This document shows positions 37,412 to 46,174 of a DNA stretch of 64,000 nt, piece by piece. Both the position numbers and the translations under genes were made by a program. A model generated the notes under the pieces. The model searched no databases and had not been told where the DNA came from. It saw only the letters and a program-made list of their open reading frames with translations. Each line of letters starts with the position of its first letter. Position 1 is the first letter of the stretch. Origin of the DNA: Mesorhizobium sp. INR15 (GTDB taxonomy: Bacteria > Pseudomonadota > Alphaproteobacteria > Rhizobiales > Rhizobiaceae); NCBI RefSeq assembly GCF_015500075.1, contig NZ_CP045496.1, forward strand, positions 6,396,001 to 6,460,000, read 5' to 3'.

Positions 37412-37654
37412 ATGGCATCGATAAGCCGCGTCAAGGAAAGAGCCGAGGAACAGTCGACCACCATGAGTGTCGACCAGCAGGCGACGATCCGCATGCTTGC
37501 AAACGACCTGCACAGGCTCAACCAGTCTGTCATGAAGGCGGTCGAGGCTGGCGTCTCGGTGGAGCTCGTGCGCTCGGCCAGACATCATGGCGGAGACGGG
37601 AACTGGGGCGATCTGCTGATCCCGGTGATCGTTACCCAGCAACCCCACGGCTGA
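37412..37654 (+). CDS. Small conserved protein downstream of aceA
   Basis: An 80-aa protein with a good RBS (GAGGAG) before ATG 37412. It is helical (STTMSVDQQATIRMLANDLH, RLNQSVMKAVEAGVSVELVR) with a Gly/His patch and a hydrophobic end (WGDLLIPVIVTQQ). Small proteins of this kind follow aceA in several rhizobia as far as I recall. Function unknown. The terminator 30 nt downstream closes the unit. Confidence 0.7.
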   Translation: MASISRVKERAEEQSTTMSVDQQATIRMLANDLHRLNQSVMKAVEAGVSVELVRSARHHGGDGNWGDLLIPVIVTQQPHG

Positions 37655-37684
37655 TCGGGCACGCTCGAGTCGTCGCGCCAAGCC

Positions 37685-37722
37685 ATTCACCTGCGCAACC
37701 TCTGCGCAGGTGAATTTTATTT
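37685..37722 (+). terminator. Terminator of the aceA unit
   Basis: ATTCACCTGCGCA-ACCTC-TGCGCAGGTGAAT followed by TTTATTTTT: a perfect 13-bp stem and a T-rich tail on the + strand. Confidence 0.92.
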
Positions 37723-37903
37723 TTACGCAAATGACTTTGTAGACAGAACAGTACATTAGTAAAGCAAGAATAGATTCAGCTGGGAGCAGTTTCCGAGCCT
37801 TCCATTTCAACTTGACATGCACCCCGATCTCACGCCATTTGTCCGCCAGATTTCAACTCTGCATTGAAATGGGGACGAGCGCCTTGGCTGATTTGGGTGC
37901 CCA

Positions 37904-38347
37904 GTGAATCGTGAAACCGAGACAGCAAGACACCTGAATTTGGCAGGCCGCGACGCGGGTGCCGAGGCACTCAGGGATATGTCGCAAGTGCTTGTTGTGG
38001 GAAAATCGCCAATCAACCGGGTGGTGGTTTCGAAGATTGTTGAACGGTCCGGGCTCAAGCCGGTCTCGGATTCGCCTGATATGGCGGCAAAAACCTTGCG
38101 GTCGCTCATTCCAGGCGCGATTATCCTCGATGGCGGCGCCGACAACACGGACTGCGACGGGCTGTTGTCCGGCATCGATGCGCTGCGGCGAGCCTCAGGC
38201 AAATCTCACCCGCCGGTAATCCTGCTGTCAAACAAGACCGGCACGCCGGAGAGCCTGGGCCTGTCGAGCGTTGTCGATGTGGTGGTCGCCAAGCCAATCA
38301 CCACCGAACGGCTGCAACCGGTGATCGATCGTCTGATCAAGCGTTGA
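37904..38347 (+). CDS. Receiver-domain-like protein
   Basis: A 147-aa frame from GTG 37904; an in-frame ATG at 37979 gives 122 aa and matches the start of the receiver fold better. The pattern is CheY-like: VLVVGKSPINRVVVSKIVER (beta1-alpha1), GAIILDGGADNTDCDGLLSG with Asp at the phospho-acceptor place, VILLSNK (beta4) and VAKPIT with the conserved Lys-Pro. The acidic pair of beta1 is missing (VVGK instead of DD), so phosphorylation may be impaired. No output domain. The partner kinase is unknown. Confidence 0.7.
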   Translation: MNRETETARHLNLAGRDAGAEALRDMSQVLVVGKSPINRVVVSKIVERSGLKPVSDSPDMAAKTLRSLIPGAIILDGGADNTDCDGLLSGIDALRRASGKSHPPVILLSNKTGTPESLGLSSVVDVVVAKPITTERLQPVIDRLIKR

Positions 38348-38368
38348 GACTTCAGTCGAGACTTGGGC

Positions 38369-39085
38369 TCAACTGGCCTTCACAATGCTTTCGATCAGCC
38401 CTGGCAGTTGTCCCAGATCGGATATCTCCCGGAATCGCGGCTCTTCAACGGGCGCCTCGACACGCTCCAGCACCCAGGTCAGTTCATGCGGCACATGGAC
38501 GCCCCAGCTGCCGGCCTCGATCGCCGGCACCACGTCGGATTTCAGTGAATTGCCAACCATCATGCTTTGTTCGGGACCGCCGCCAAGGCGGTTGAAGATC
38601 CTGACGTAGCTGGCCGCGCTCTTGTCGCTGACGATCTCGACCGCGTCGAACAGATCACCGAGGCCCGATTGCGCCAGCTTGCGCTCCTGATCGAAGAGGT
38701 CGCCCTTGGTGATCAGCACAAGCTGATAATCGCCAGCAAGCCTTTCCACGGTTTCGCGCGTATGCGGCAATGCCTCGATTGGATGGCTGAGCATATCGCG
38801 GCCGGCATCGAGAATTTCGGCGATGGTTTTGGCGGGCACGCGTCCTTCGGTGACCTCGATCGCCGTCTCGATCATGGACAGGGTAAAGCCCTTGATGCCG
38901 AAGCCGTAGATGGCGAGGTTGCGCTTCTCGGCCTCGAGCAAACGGGCCGAAATCAGCGTCTCATCACCATGATCAGCGAGCATCGCGACAAAGCGCTTCT
39001 CGGTCATGCGGAAGAACTGTTCGTTCTGCCACAGCGTGTCGTCTGCATCGAAGCCGATCGTGGTCAGTCTGCCATCGTGTCGCAT
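38369..39085 (-). CDS. HAD-family hydrolase
   Basis: A 238-aa haloacid-dehalogenase-type phosphatase: motif I IGFDADDTLWQNE (nucleophile and acid Asp), motif II LITKGD, motif III Lys in ERKLAQSG and motif IV VGNSLKSDVVPA. The insert between I and II is of the helical C1 cap type. Substrate unknown. It is divergent from the puuA-like gene, with 170 bp between, and convergent with the receiver gene. Confidence 0.87.
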   Translation of the reverse strand: MRHDGRLTTIGFDADDTLWQNEQFFRMTEKRFVAMLADHGDETLISARLLEAEKRNLAIYGFGIKGFTLSMIETAIEVTEGRVPAKTIAEILDAGRDMLSHPIEALPHTRETVERLAGDYQLVLITKGDLFDQERKLAQSGLGDLFDAVEIVSDKSAASYVRIFNRLGGGPEQSMMVGNSLKSDVVPAIEAGSWGVHVPHELTWVLERVEAPVEEPRFREISDLGQLPGLIESIVKAS

Positions 39086-39255
39086 TTTAATGTCTTCGAA
39101 ATTGAAATCGGAGGCCTAGAACTAGCGCATGAACCGCCAGAATGGGAGCCGGTTTTGACAATTCCGCGCTGCGCCGGCGAATGCCTGACCAGGCTCCCCT
39201 TCCCTTCTCATACCGGGCACGGCTATACTCCAAAATCCGCAACCCAATCTGGTGA

Positions 39256-40692
39256 ATGATGCCGCCTGCAAAAAAGGAAGTCCGTCCGTCGAGCCGCGGA
39301 GGACGCACCCGCACGCCTGCCTTCGTGAAAAATCAACGTGGCGTGAAGAACTGGAAGGAAGTCAGCGAGTGGCTTGAATGGCGTGGCATCGAGGATATCG
39401 AATGCATCACGCCCGACCAGGCCGGTGTGGCGCGCGGCAAGATGATGCCGTCGAAGAAATTCACCTCCAACACCTCGCTGGCACTGCCTTCGGCGGTGTT
39501 CATGACGACAATCTCCGGCGGCTACCCCGAGGACGGCAACGGCTTCCACTATCCGGAGGATGACGGCGACCTCAAGCTGATGCCGGATCTTTCGACGCTG
39601 ACCGTGGTGCCCTGGGAAGAAGACCCGACCGCCGCGGTCATCTGCGACCTCGTCCACCAGGACGGCCGCTCGGTGGAGTTCACACCGCGTAACGTGCTGA
39701 AGCGCGTGCTGGCCGCCTATGACAAGCTGGGCCTGAAGCCGGTGGTGGCGCCCGAGATCGAATTCTATCTCGTGCGCAAAAACCCAGATCCGGACTATCC
39801 GCTGACCCCGCCTGTCGGGCGTTCGGGACGAGCGATCGGCGGCGGCGCCGGCTATTCGATCGCGGGCGTCAACGAATTCGACGAGCTGATCGACGACATC
39901 TACCATTTTTCGGAGAGCCAGGGCCTCGAGATCGACACGCTGATCCATGAGGAGGGCGCCGGCCAGCTTGAAATCAACCTGCGCCACGGCGACCCGATCG
40001 AACTCGCTGACCAGGTGTTCATGTTCAAGCGCACCATTCGCGAAGCGGCGCTGAAGCATGAGATCTACGCCACGTTCATGGCCAAGCCGATCCAGGGGCA
40101 GCCTGGCTCGGCCATGCATATCCATCAGTCGATCATCGACAAGAAAACCGGCAAGAACATCTTTTCGGCCGAGGACGGCTCGGAAACCGACGCCTTCTTC
40201 CATTTCATCGGCGGCATGCAGAAACACGTGCCGAACGCGCTGGTGATGTTCGCGCCCTACGTCAATTCCTATCGCCGGCTGACGCAGGCGGCATCGGCTC
40301 CGGTCAACAACAAATGGGGCTATGACAACCGCACCACGGCGTTCCGCGTTCCGCGCTCGGATCCGGCGGCGCGGCGCGTCGAGAACCGCATCCCATCCTC
40401 CGACGCCAATCCCTATCTGGCGCTGGCCGCGTCGCTCGCCTGCGGCCTGATCGGCATTACCAACAAGCTCAAGGCCGACCAGCCGGTCCTGACAACCGCC
40501 AACGCGGACGAGATCGACCTGCCGCGCGGTCTGCTCGAAGCCGTCGACCTGTTCGAGGGCGACGAAGAACTCTGCGGCATGCTCGGCAAGTCTTTCGCCG
40601 CCACCTACGCGGCGATCAAGCGGGCGGAATTCGAGACCTTCATGGAAGTGATCAGTCCGTGGGAGCGGGAATATCTGCTGCTGAATGTCTAG
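39256..40692 (+). CDS. puuA: Gamma-glutamylputrescine synthetase (glutamine-synthetase family)
   Basis: A 478-aa glutamine-synthetase-fold enzyme. The N-terminal beta-grasp is atypical for GlnA, and the catalytic part shows VVAPEIEFYLVRKNPDPDYP, EEGAGQLEINLRHGDP, MAKPIQGQPGSAMHIHQS and RVENRIPSSDANPYLALAAS. These are features of the class that ligates glutamate to amines (PuuA, GlnT). A PuuB-type oxidase follows in the same direction and a Pot importer is encoded nearby, which supports putrescine as acceptor. An S23-type gene is inserted between puuA and puuB. Confidence 0.85.
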   Translation: MMPPAKKEVRPSSRGGRTRTPAFVKNQRGVKNWKEVSEWLEWRGIEDIECITPDQAGVARGKMMPSKKFTSNTSLALPSAVFMTTISGGYPEDGNGFHYPEDDGDLKLMPDLSTLTVVPWEEDPTAAVICDLVHQDGRSVEFTPRNVLKRVLAAYDKLGLKPVVAPEIEFYLVRKNPDPDYPLTPPVGRSGRAIGGGAGYSIAGVNEFDELIDDIYHFSESQGLEIDTLIHEEGAGQLEINLRHGDPIELADQVFMFKRTIREAALKHEIYATFMAKPIQGQPGSAMHIHQSIIDKKTGKNIFSAEDGSETDAFFHFIGGMQKHVPNALVMFAPYVNSYRRLTQAASAPVNNKWGYDNRTTAFRVPRSDPAARRVENRIPSSDANPYLALAASLACGLIGITNKLKADQPVLTTANADEIDLPRGLLEAVDLFEGDEELCGMLGKSFAATYAAIKRAEFETFMEVISPWEREYLLLNV

Positions 40693-40694
40693 CG

Positions 40695-40726
40695 AGGCAG
40701 TAAGGGAATAGGGCAGTAGGGCAGTG
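40695..40726 (+). repeat. Four octamer repeats, GGGCAGTA orientation
   Basis: Starting two bases past the puuA stop: AGGCAGTA, AGGGAATA, GGGCAGTA, GGGCAGTG. They run to one base before the start codon of the four-helix-bundle gene. They are the reverse complement of the 13-copy array on the other side of that gene. Confidence 0.9.
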
Positions 40727-40727
40727 G

Positions 40728-41096
40728 ATGGCGGCCAAGGTTGAATCCTACAGGGATCTGATCGTTTGGCAGCAGGCTATGGACCTGGCGGTATCCGTCT
40801 ACGAAACCACAAGGGCTTGGCCGAAGGACGAGCTCTATGGAATGACGGGTCAGGCACGCCGTGCCGCATCCTCGGTGCCCGCCAATATGGCTGAAGGCTA
40901 CGGTCGAGAGAGCCGGGCGACCTATCAGCAATTTCTCAGGATCGCCCAGGGATCGCTCAAGGAGCTTGAGACGCATCCGCTGATCGCACAGCGGGTCGGA
41001 ATCGCGCCGCGTCACGCGGTCGAACCATTGATGGATCGGTGCGAGAGCGTTGGCAAATTGCTGCGGCTTTTGATCCGAAAACTGTCGACGGAATAG
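40728..41096 (+). CDS. Four-helix bundle protein (S23 / 23S-rRNA intervening-sequence protein family)
   Basis: A 122-aa protein of the S23/IVP family: YRDLIVWQQAMDLAVSVYET, AWPKDELYGMTGQARRAASS and VPANMAEGYGRESRATYQQF, LRIAQGSLKELETHPLIAQR are the family landmarks. Relatives occur as ORFs in 23S rRNA intervening sequences, and the structurally similar Avd protein serves diversity-generating retroelements, but most copies are free-standing with unknown function. This copy sits between puuA and puuB, enclosed by 4 octamers in one orientation and 13 in the other, which looks like a cassette insertion. No RBS other than GGGCAGTGG is visible. Confidence 0.9.
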   Translation: MAAKVESYRDLIVWQQAMDLAVSVYETTRAWPKDELYGMTGQARRAASSVPANMAEGYGRESRATYQQFLRIAQGSLKELETHPLIAQRVGIAPRHAVEPLMDRCESVGKLLRLLIRKLSTE

Positions 41097-41101
41097 ACAC
41101 C

Positions 41102-41205
41102 TACTGCCCTACTGCCCTACTGCCCTACTGCCCTACTGCCCTACTGCCCTACTGCCCTACTGCCCTACTGCCCTACTGCCCTACTGCCCTACTGCCCTAC
41201 TGCCC
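41102..41205 (+). repeat. Thirteen perfect tandem octamers TACTGCCC
   Basis: Exactly 13 uninterrupted copies of TACTGCCC (104 bp), beginning 5 nt after the S23 gene stop and ending 16 nt before the puuB-like ATG. The unit is the reverse complement of GGGCAGTA found before the S23 gene. Because 8 is not a multiple of 3, copy-number change would shift frames reading through it. It can also change the spacing upstream of puuB. Confidence 0.97.
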
Positions 41206-41221
41206 AGTCCAGGACTTTCTC

Positions 41222-42508
41222 ATGCCTTACCAATCCCCGATTTCACCCGGCCGTTCCTGGTATGAGGACACCGCCGGACCAAGACCCGAATATCCGGCGC
41301 TGGATGGCGATCGGACATGCGACGTCGTCATCATCGGCGGCGGCTTTACCGGGCTGTCGGCGGCAACGCATCTTGCCAAGGCCGGCACCAATGTCGTGCT
41401 GATTGAGGCGTGCCGCTTTGGCGACGGTGCGTCGGGCCGCAATGGCGGCCAGCTCGGCACGGGCCAGCGCGCCTGGGCCGAGGAGATGGAAGCCGAATAT
41501 GGCCTGTCGCGCGCCAAGGCGCTGTTCGATCTTGCCGAAGAGGCGAAGGCGCACCTCATCGAGTTCGCCGCTGCCAACCGGATCGAGATCGACTACATGC
41601 CCGGGCAGTTGTCGGTGGCGCACAAGCCGCGCTTTGTCGACGACTACAAGGCGCATGCCGAGATCATGGCGAGCCGTTTTTCCTATCCGCATATCTCGTT
41701 CATGGATGCGAGGGAGACGGCGGAACGGCTGGGTTCAACCGCCTATTTCGGCGGCACGCGCGACACAGGCACCGGCCATATCCACCCGATGAAACTGGTG
41801 ATCGGCACGGCGCGGGTGGCGGCCGAGGCCGGCGCACAGCTGTTCGAACAGACACAGTCGACCGGCATCATCTCCAGTGGCGGCAAGGTCAAGGTTTCGA
41901 CGCCAAGGGGCATGATCACCGCGCAGAAATGCCTGATCGCCGTCAACGCCTATGGCGGCACGCTCGAGCCATCGAGCGCCGCGCATATCATGCCGATCGG
42001 CTCTTTCATCGGCGCGACGGTGCCGCTGGGAACGGATTCAAAGGTGCTGCCAGGTGGTGAGGCTGTCGACGATTCACGTTTCGTCGTGCGCTACTTCCGC
42101 CGCTCGAAAGAAGGGCAGCTGCTGTTCGGTGGACGTGAAGTCTACGGCGTCAACGATCCGAAGGACATCCACATCCATATCCGCCGGCAGATCACGGAAC
42201 TCTATCCAGCGTTGAAGGATGTCGAGATCACACATGGCTGGGGCGGCTATGTCGGCATCACTGTGCCTAGAAAACCATTCGTGCGCGAAGTGATGCCCAA
42301 TGTGATTTCGGTTGGCGGCTATTCTGGCCACGGCGTGATGCTGTCGAACTTCTTCGGCAAACTCTATGCCGAGACCGTTGCCGGCAACCGCGATCGGCTG
42401 AAACTGATCGAAGACCTGAAAATCCCGCCGTTCCCCGGTGGCCGCCGCTTTCGTGCACCACTGCTTTTCCTGGCTCTCAACTGGTTCGCGCTGCGCGACA
42501 GAATCTAA
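41222..42508 (+). CDS. puuB: Gamma-glutamylputrescine oxidase-type FAD oxidoreductase
   Basis: A 428-aa DAO-family flavoprotein. The FAD-binding Rossmann motif VVIIGGGFTGLSAATHLAKA (about 36-55) is followed by EACRFGDGASGRNGGQLGTG, the PuuB/OrdL signature with the GRNGG turn, and near the C-terminus GWGGYVGITVPRKPFVRE and GYSGHGVMLSNFFGKLYAE. It oxidises gamma-glutamylputrescine to the aldehyde with release of H2O2 in the Puu pathway. ATG 41222 is used; the frame extends upstream only through translated octamer repeats (CPTALLPY), which I regard as non-coding. It is read in the same direction as puuA. Confidence 0.87.
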   Translation: MPYQSPISPGRSWYEDTAGPRPEYPALDGDRTCDVVIIGGGFTGLSAATHLAKAGTNVVLIEACRFGDGASGRNGGQLGTGQRAWAEEMEAEYGLSRAKALFDLAEEAKAHLIEFAAANRIEIDYMPGQLSVAHKPRFVDDYKAHAEIMASRFSYPHISFMDARETAERLGSTAYFGGTRDTGTGHIHPMKLVIGTARVAAEAGAQLFEQTQSTGIISSGGKVKVSTPRGMITAQKCLIAVNAYGGTLEPSSAAHIMPIGSFIGATVPLGTDSKVLPGGEAVDDSRFVVRYFRRSKEGQLLFGGREVYGVNDPKDIHIHIRRQITELYPALKDVEITHGWGGYVGITVPRKPFVREVMPNVISVGGYSGHGVMLSNFFGKLYAETVAGNRDRLKLIEDLKIPPFPGGRRFRAPLLFLALNWFALRDRI

Positions 42509-42692
42509 CCGGCAGAGTCCCGAAATCGACCCCGATTTTTTGGAAATCATAAACCGAGATGCCAAAGTATCGTTGCGCGGGATGCCCGCACAACGCGACA
42601 ACGACCGATTGCGGAATTCTTAACAAGGGCGCACTGATGCCACAATCGCGGGCGAATGATGCCAGCCGTGGGTAAGTAAGCGGGGAAGTTTT

Positions 42693-42710
42693 GCGGGCGT
42701 GCCCGCTTTT
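42693..42710 (+). terminator. Short hairpin, possible terminator of the puu unit
   Basis: GCGGGC-GT-GCCCGC followed by TTTT. The loop is only two bases, so the stem is probably shorter in RNA. It lies 185 nt after the puuB-like stop and 80 nt before the SH3 gene. Confidence 0.35.
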
Positions 42711-42791
42711 GGTTCTGGGACTGACGCTGATCGAACGCCTGACTTCCGGCATGTGATTGAAGAACGTCGGCCCTATATGGAGGTGGCAAGA

Positions 42792-43646
42792 GTGAAAGAG
42801 CCCTTCAGTTTCGGCACGCCGGAACGACGGCGCTTCGCCATGCAATTCGGTTACGACACGCGACCAACATTCTGGCAAGAAGTCCGGTCAAACTCGCATC
42901 TGGTGATCGCCGCGATCGGCACCGCAGCGCTTCTGAGCGTCGCAGCGGTGGCGTTGTGGCTGGCATTGCCATCCAACGACAGGCAGGCACTCGCCAGCCC
43001 TGAGCAGACCGTCCCCACGGTTCCGGTGAAAACGACGAAGATCACCTCGGCCACGACTTCGGTTGCGGCCGTCGCCGCGCCCCAGGCGGCGCGCAAGTCC
43101 GACAAGGTTGCACCGACAATGGCCGCGGCGAAGGCCAGCGTGAATGTGCTGGCCGCCAACGATCCCCGCTGGACCAAGCCGCAGGCTGAGACCGCGGCGC
43201 CGGCTTCCGATCAAGCGGCGAACCAGACTGACCAGACGGCGGACAAACCGGCCGCGGCATTCGCCAAGCCAGCAGCCGAAACCGATGCGGACACAGAGCT
43301 CGCCAAGGTCGCGAAACCCGACAAGGGCGCGACAGGCGGCTCTGCCGACGGCGCACAGACCGCCGCCATCCCCGCCATACAACCGGAAGTGCCGGCGCAG
43401 CAGCCCGCTGCGGCAACTGACGACAATCCGCCCAAGGCGAAGTCGCGCAAGATGGCCGCCGCCAGCACGGGGCGCATCCTGAGAGCCGTGACCATGCGAA
43501 GCGGTCCGAAGAAGGGTGCCGCCGCTATCGGCACAGTACCCGCCAGAACCTCGGTGCAGGTGATGAACTGCAAGAAGTGGTGCGAGATCGTCTACAACGG
43601 CAAGCACGGCTGGATATACAAGAGCTACATCAAGCCGGGCGCCTGA
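42792..43646 (+). CDS. SH3-domain protein, membrane-anchored
   Basis: A 284-aa protein if started at GTG 42792, which has GGAGG 8 nt upstream (42779-42783). The in-frame ATG 42777 would put that SD inside the gene. A single membrane segment (HLVIAAIGTAALLSVAAVAL) is followed by a long Ala/Lys/Pro-rich spacer and a C-terminal bacterial SH3 domain (RAVTMRSGPKKGAAAIGTVP, VQVMNCKKWCEIVYNGKHGW, IYKSYIKPG). SH3 domains of this type bind peptidoglycan or proteins in the periplasm. No partner is evident. Confidence 0.8.
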   Translation: MKEPFSFGTPERRRFAMQFGYDTRPTFWQEVRSNSHLVIAAIGTAALLSVAAVALWLALPSNDRQALASPEQTVPTVPVKTTKITSATTSVAAVAAPQAARKSDKVAPTMAAAKASVNVLAANDPRWTKPQAETAAPASDQAANQTDQTADKPAAAFAKPAAETDADTELAKVAKPDKGATGGSADGAQTAAIPAIQPEVPAQQPAAATDDNPPKAKSRKMAAASTGRILRAVTMRSGPKKGAAAIGTVPARTSVQVMNCKKWCEIVYNGKHGWIYKSYIKPGA

Positions 43647-43661
43647 CAGTCCAGAACGATC

Positions 43662-44408
43662 TCAGATACAGCGGCCGCCATCGACTTCCAGCGCCACGCC
43701 GGTAATGAATGCGGCCTCATCCGAGGCCAGCCATAGTGCGGCGTTGGCGATGTCGAGCGGCGTCGAAAGCCGGCCAAGTGGAATGGATGCCCGGAATTTC
43801 TCCCTGATCTCAGGCGTGTCGGCGCCCATGAATTTCTCCAGCATGCCGGTCTCGCCTGCAACCGGACAAAGGCAGTTGACGCGGATGTTCTTCGGCGCCA
43901 GCTCCACGGCCATCGATTTGGTGGCGGTGATCGCCCAGCCCTTCGACGCGTTGTACCAGGTGAGGCCGGGACGTGGCCGCAACCCAGCTGTGGAAGCCGT
44001 GGTCAGGATGACGCCGCCACCTTGCCGTTCCATGATCGGCACCACGCAAAGCGCGGCATGATAGATCGCTTTCATGTTGACGGCGGTGATCAGGTCGAAG
44101 GTTGTCTCGTCTACATCCAGCAAATCGCCGTTGCGGTGGGTGTAGCCGGCATTGTTGACCATGATGTCGATGCGGCCGAAGGCGCTTTTCGCGGCATAGA
44201 TCATTTCGTCGAATTCGGACCGCAACGAGACATCGGTCTGGGTCCAGATCGCGGCGTCACCGATCTCGGTGGCAACGCGCTCGGCACCCTTTGCGTTGAG
44301 GTCGGCGACGACAACCCTGGCTCCCTCTTCCGCAAAGCGCTTGGCCATACCTTCACCAAAACCCGATGCCGCTCCGGTGATGATGGCGACCTTGTTTTCC
44401 AGACGCAT
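43662..44408 (-). CDS. Short-chain dehydrogenase/reductase
   Basis: A 248-aa classical SDR. Cofactor motif TGAASGFGEGMAKRFAEEG (TGxxxGxG), VVVADLNAKG after beta2 (an acidic residue that favours NAD), NNAG in IMVNNAGYTHRNGD, catalytic Ser in TASTAGLRPRPG, and YNASKG as YxxxK. The ending GVALEVDGGRCI is normal. ATG 44408 is chosen; 44423 and 44432 are possible. Substrate unknown. It is convergent with the SH3 gene with a 15-bp gap. Confidence 0.9.
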   Translation of the reverse strand: MRLENKVAIITGAASGFGEGMAKRFAEEGARVVVADLNAKGAERVATEIGDAAIWTQTDVSLRSEFDEMIYAAKSAFGRIDIMVNNAGYTHRNGDLLDVDETTFDLITAVNMKAIYHAALCVVPIMERQGGGVILTTASTAGLRPRPGLTWYNASKGWAITATKSMAVELAPKNIRVNCLCPVAGETGMLEKFMGADTPEIREKFRASIPLGRLSTPLDIANAALWLASDEAAFITGVALEVDGGRCI

Positions 44409-44704
44409 TGTTTTCCCGCTCATGACGATCATCCCGCAAGCTGTCGCAGCCAGGCCACGGCAGACGCCGCGCCTCGATTTCTCCCTTAGCTTTCGTCACA
44501 TTCACGTTCTATGTTGCAACTGCGAACGCTGCCGAAAGCCTCCACTTGCCGACAAGCCTCCCGGTAGCGTCAGTGTCAAGCGCACATCTGGACCGAATCA
44601 ATATCGAGTGATTGGTCCCGATGTGACACCATGGCACTGGAAAATTTAAATCGATTAGATTATATCAGCCGCGTTATAGCGACCGGCGTCAAAGCGGACA
44701 GACC

Positions 44705-46174
44705 ATGACCAGCCAGATCATCCCCGTCGACCCTTTCGACTTCATCATTTTCGGCGGCACCGGCGACCTGTCGGAGCGCAAGCTGCTGCCGTCGCTCTAC
44801 CACCGCCAGCGCGACCACCAATTCTCCGAACCGACGCGCATCATCGGCACCTCGCGCTCGAAAATGACCGACGAGGAATTCCAGGCCTTCGCCAAGCAGG
44901 CGATTTCCGACCACGTCAAACCGGAGTACATCGACGCCAAGGAATTGAAGACCTTCCTTGCCCGCCTTTCCTACATCTCGGCCGATGCGACGACCGGCGC
45001 TGGGTTCGACAAGCTCAAGAAAGCGATCGGCGACAGCGAGACTATCCGCGCCTTTTACCTGGCTGTGTCACCGGCGCTGTTTGGCGACATCTCGCACAAG
45101 CTCAAGGAACACAAGCTGATCACGCCGACCTCGCGCATCGTGCTGGAAAAGCCGATCGGCCGCGACCTCGCGTCGGCGCGCGCGCTGAACGATCTGGTCG
45201 GCGATGACTTCCACGAAAGCCAGATTTTCCGCATCGACCACTATCTCGGCAAGGAGACGGTGCAGAACCTGATGGCGCTGCGCTTCGCCAACGCACTCTA
45301 CGAACCCCTGTGGAACTCCGCCCATATCGACCACGTGCAGATCACCGTGGCCGAGACGGTCGGCCTGGAAGATCGCGTCACCTATTACGATAAGGCCGGC
45401 GCGCTGCGCGACATGGTGCAGAACCACATGCTGCAACTGCTCTGCCTCGTCGCGATGGAAGCGCCGTCATCGATGGACGCCGACGCGGTGCGCGACGAGA
45501 AGCTCAAGGTGCTGAGAGCGCTGAAGCGCATCAACGGCAATGAAGCGCCCAAACACACCGTGCGCGGCCAATATCGCGCCGGCGCTTCCGCCGGAGGCCC
45601 GGTGAAAGGCTATGTCGAGGAGCTTGCCCACGACAGCGACACCGAGACCTTCGTCGCGATCAAAGCCGAGATCGGCACCTGGCGCTGGGCGGGCGTTCCC
45701 TTCTATCTCAGGACCGGCAAGCGGCTGGCGACCCGCGTTTCGGAAATCGCCATCGAGTTCAAGCCGATCCCGCATTCCATCTTCGGCGACACCGCCGGGC
45801 CGATCTTCGCCAACCAACTGGTCATCCGGCTGCAACCCGACGAAGGCGTCAAGCAGTTCATCATGATCAAGGATCCAGGCCCAGGCGGGATGCGCTTGCG
45901 CCAGATCCCGCTCGACATGAGCTTTGCCCAGTCCTTCGACGGCCGTGCGCCTGACGCCTATGAGCGGCTGATCATGGATGTCATCCGTGGCAACCAGACC
46001 CTGTTCATGCGCCGTGACGAGGTCGAGGCCGCCTGGAAATGGATCGACCCGATCCAGAATGCCTGGGAAAGCGCGAGACAAGAGGCGCAGGGCTACACCG
46101 CCGGCACATGGGGGCCGTCGGCCTCCATCGCGCTGATCGAACGTGACGGACGGACATGGCACGAGAGCAATTGA
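44705..46174 (+). CDS. zwf: Glucose-6-phosphate 1-dehydrogenase
   Basis: A 489-aa enzyme that oxidises glucose 6-phosphate to 6-phosphogluconolactone. N-terminal FIIFGGTGDLSERKLLPSLY is the coenzyme fingerprint, RIDHYLGKETVQNLMALRFA is the active-site signature with the catalytic His, and GVPFYLRTGKRLATRVSEI is conserved. First gene of zwf-pgl-edd. The 60 bp upstream are AT-rich (AAAATTTAAATCGATTAGAT), consistent with a promoter. The end overlaps pgl by 19 bp. Confidence 0.97.
   Translation: MTSQIIPVDPFDFIIFGGTGDLSERKLLPSLYHRQRDHQFSEPTRIIGTSRSKMTDEEFQAFAKQAISDHVKPEYIDAKELKTFLARLSYISADATTGAGFDKLKKAIGDSETIRAFYLAVSPALFGDISHKLKEHKLITPTSRIVLEKPIGRDLASARALNDLVGDDFHESQIFRIDHYLGKETVQNLMALRFANALYEPLWNSAHIDHVQITVAETVGLEDRVTYYDKAGALRDMVQNHMLQLLCLVAMEAPSSMDADAVRDEKLKVLRALKRINGNEAPKHTVRGQYRAGASAGGPVKGYVEELAHDSDTETFVAIKAEIGTWRWAGVPFYLRTGKRLATRVSEIAIEFKPIPHSIFGDTAGPIFANQLVIRLQPDEGVKQFIMIKDPGPGGMRLRQIPLDMSFAQSFDGRAPDAYERLIMDVIRGNQTLFMRRDEVEAAWKWIDPIQNAWESARQEAQGYTAGTWGPSASIALIERDGRTWHESN

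Noticed and set aside
41102..41205. Possible CRISPR array or N-terminal extension of the PuuB-like oxidase through the octamers
   Set aside because: Units are 8 bp with no spacers, so it is not a CRISPR. The open frame through them (CPTALLPY repeats) has no RBS and no likeness to the family's N-terminus; ATG 41222 gives the normal start.
42571..42594. Hairpin GTTGCGCGGG-ATG-CCCGCACAAC after puuB
   Set aside because: It lacks a T run on either strand, has a mismatch, and no conserved context; not called as terminator or sRNA.
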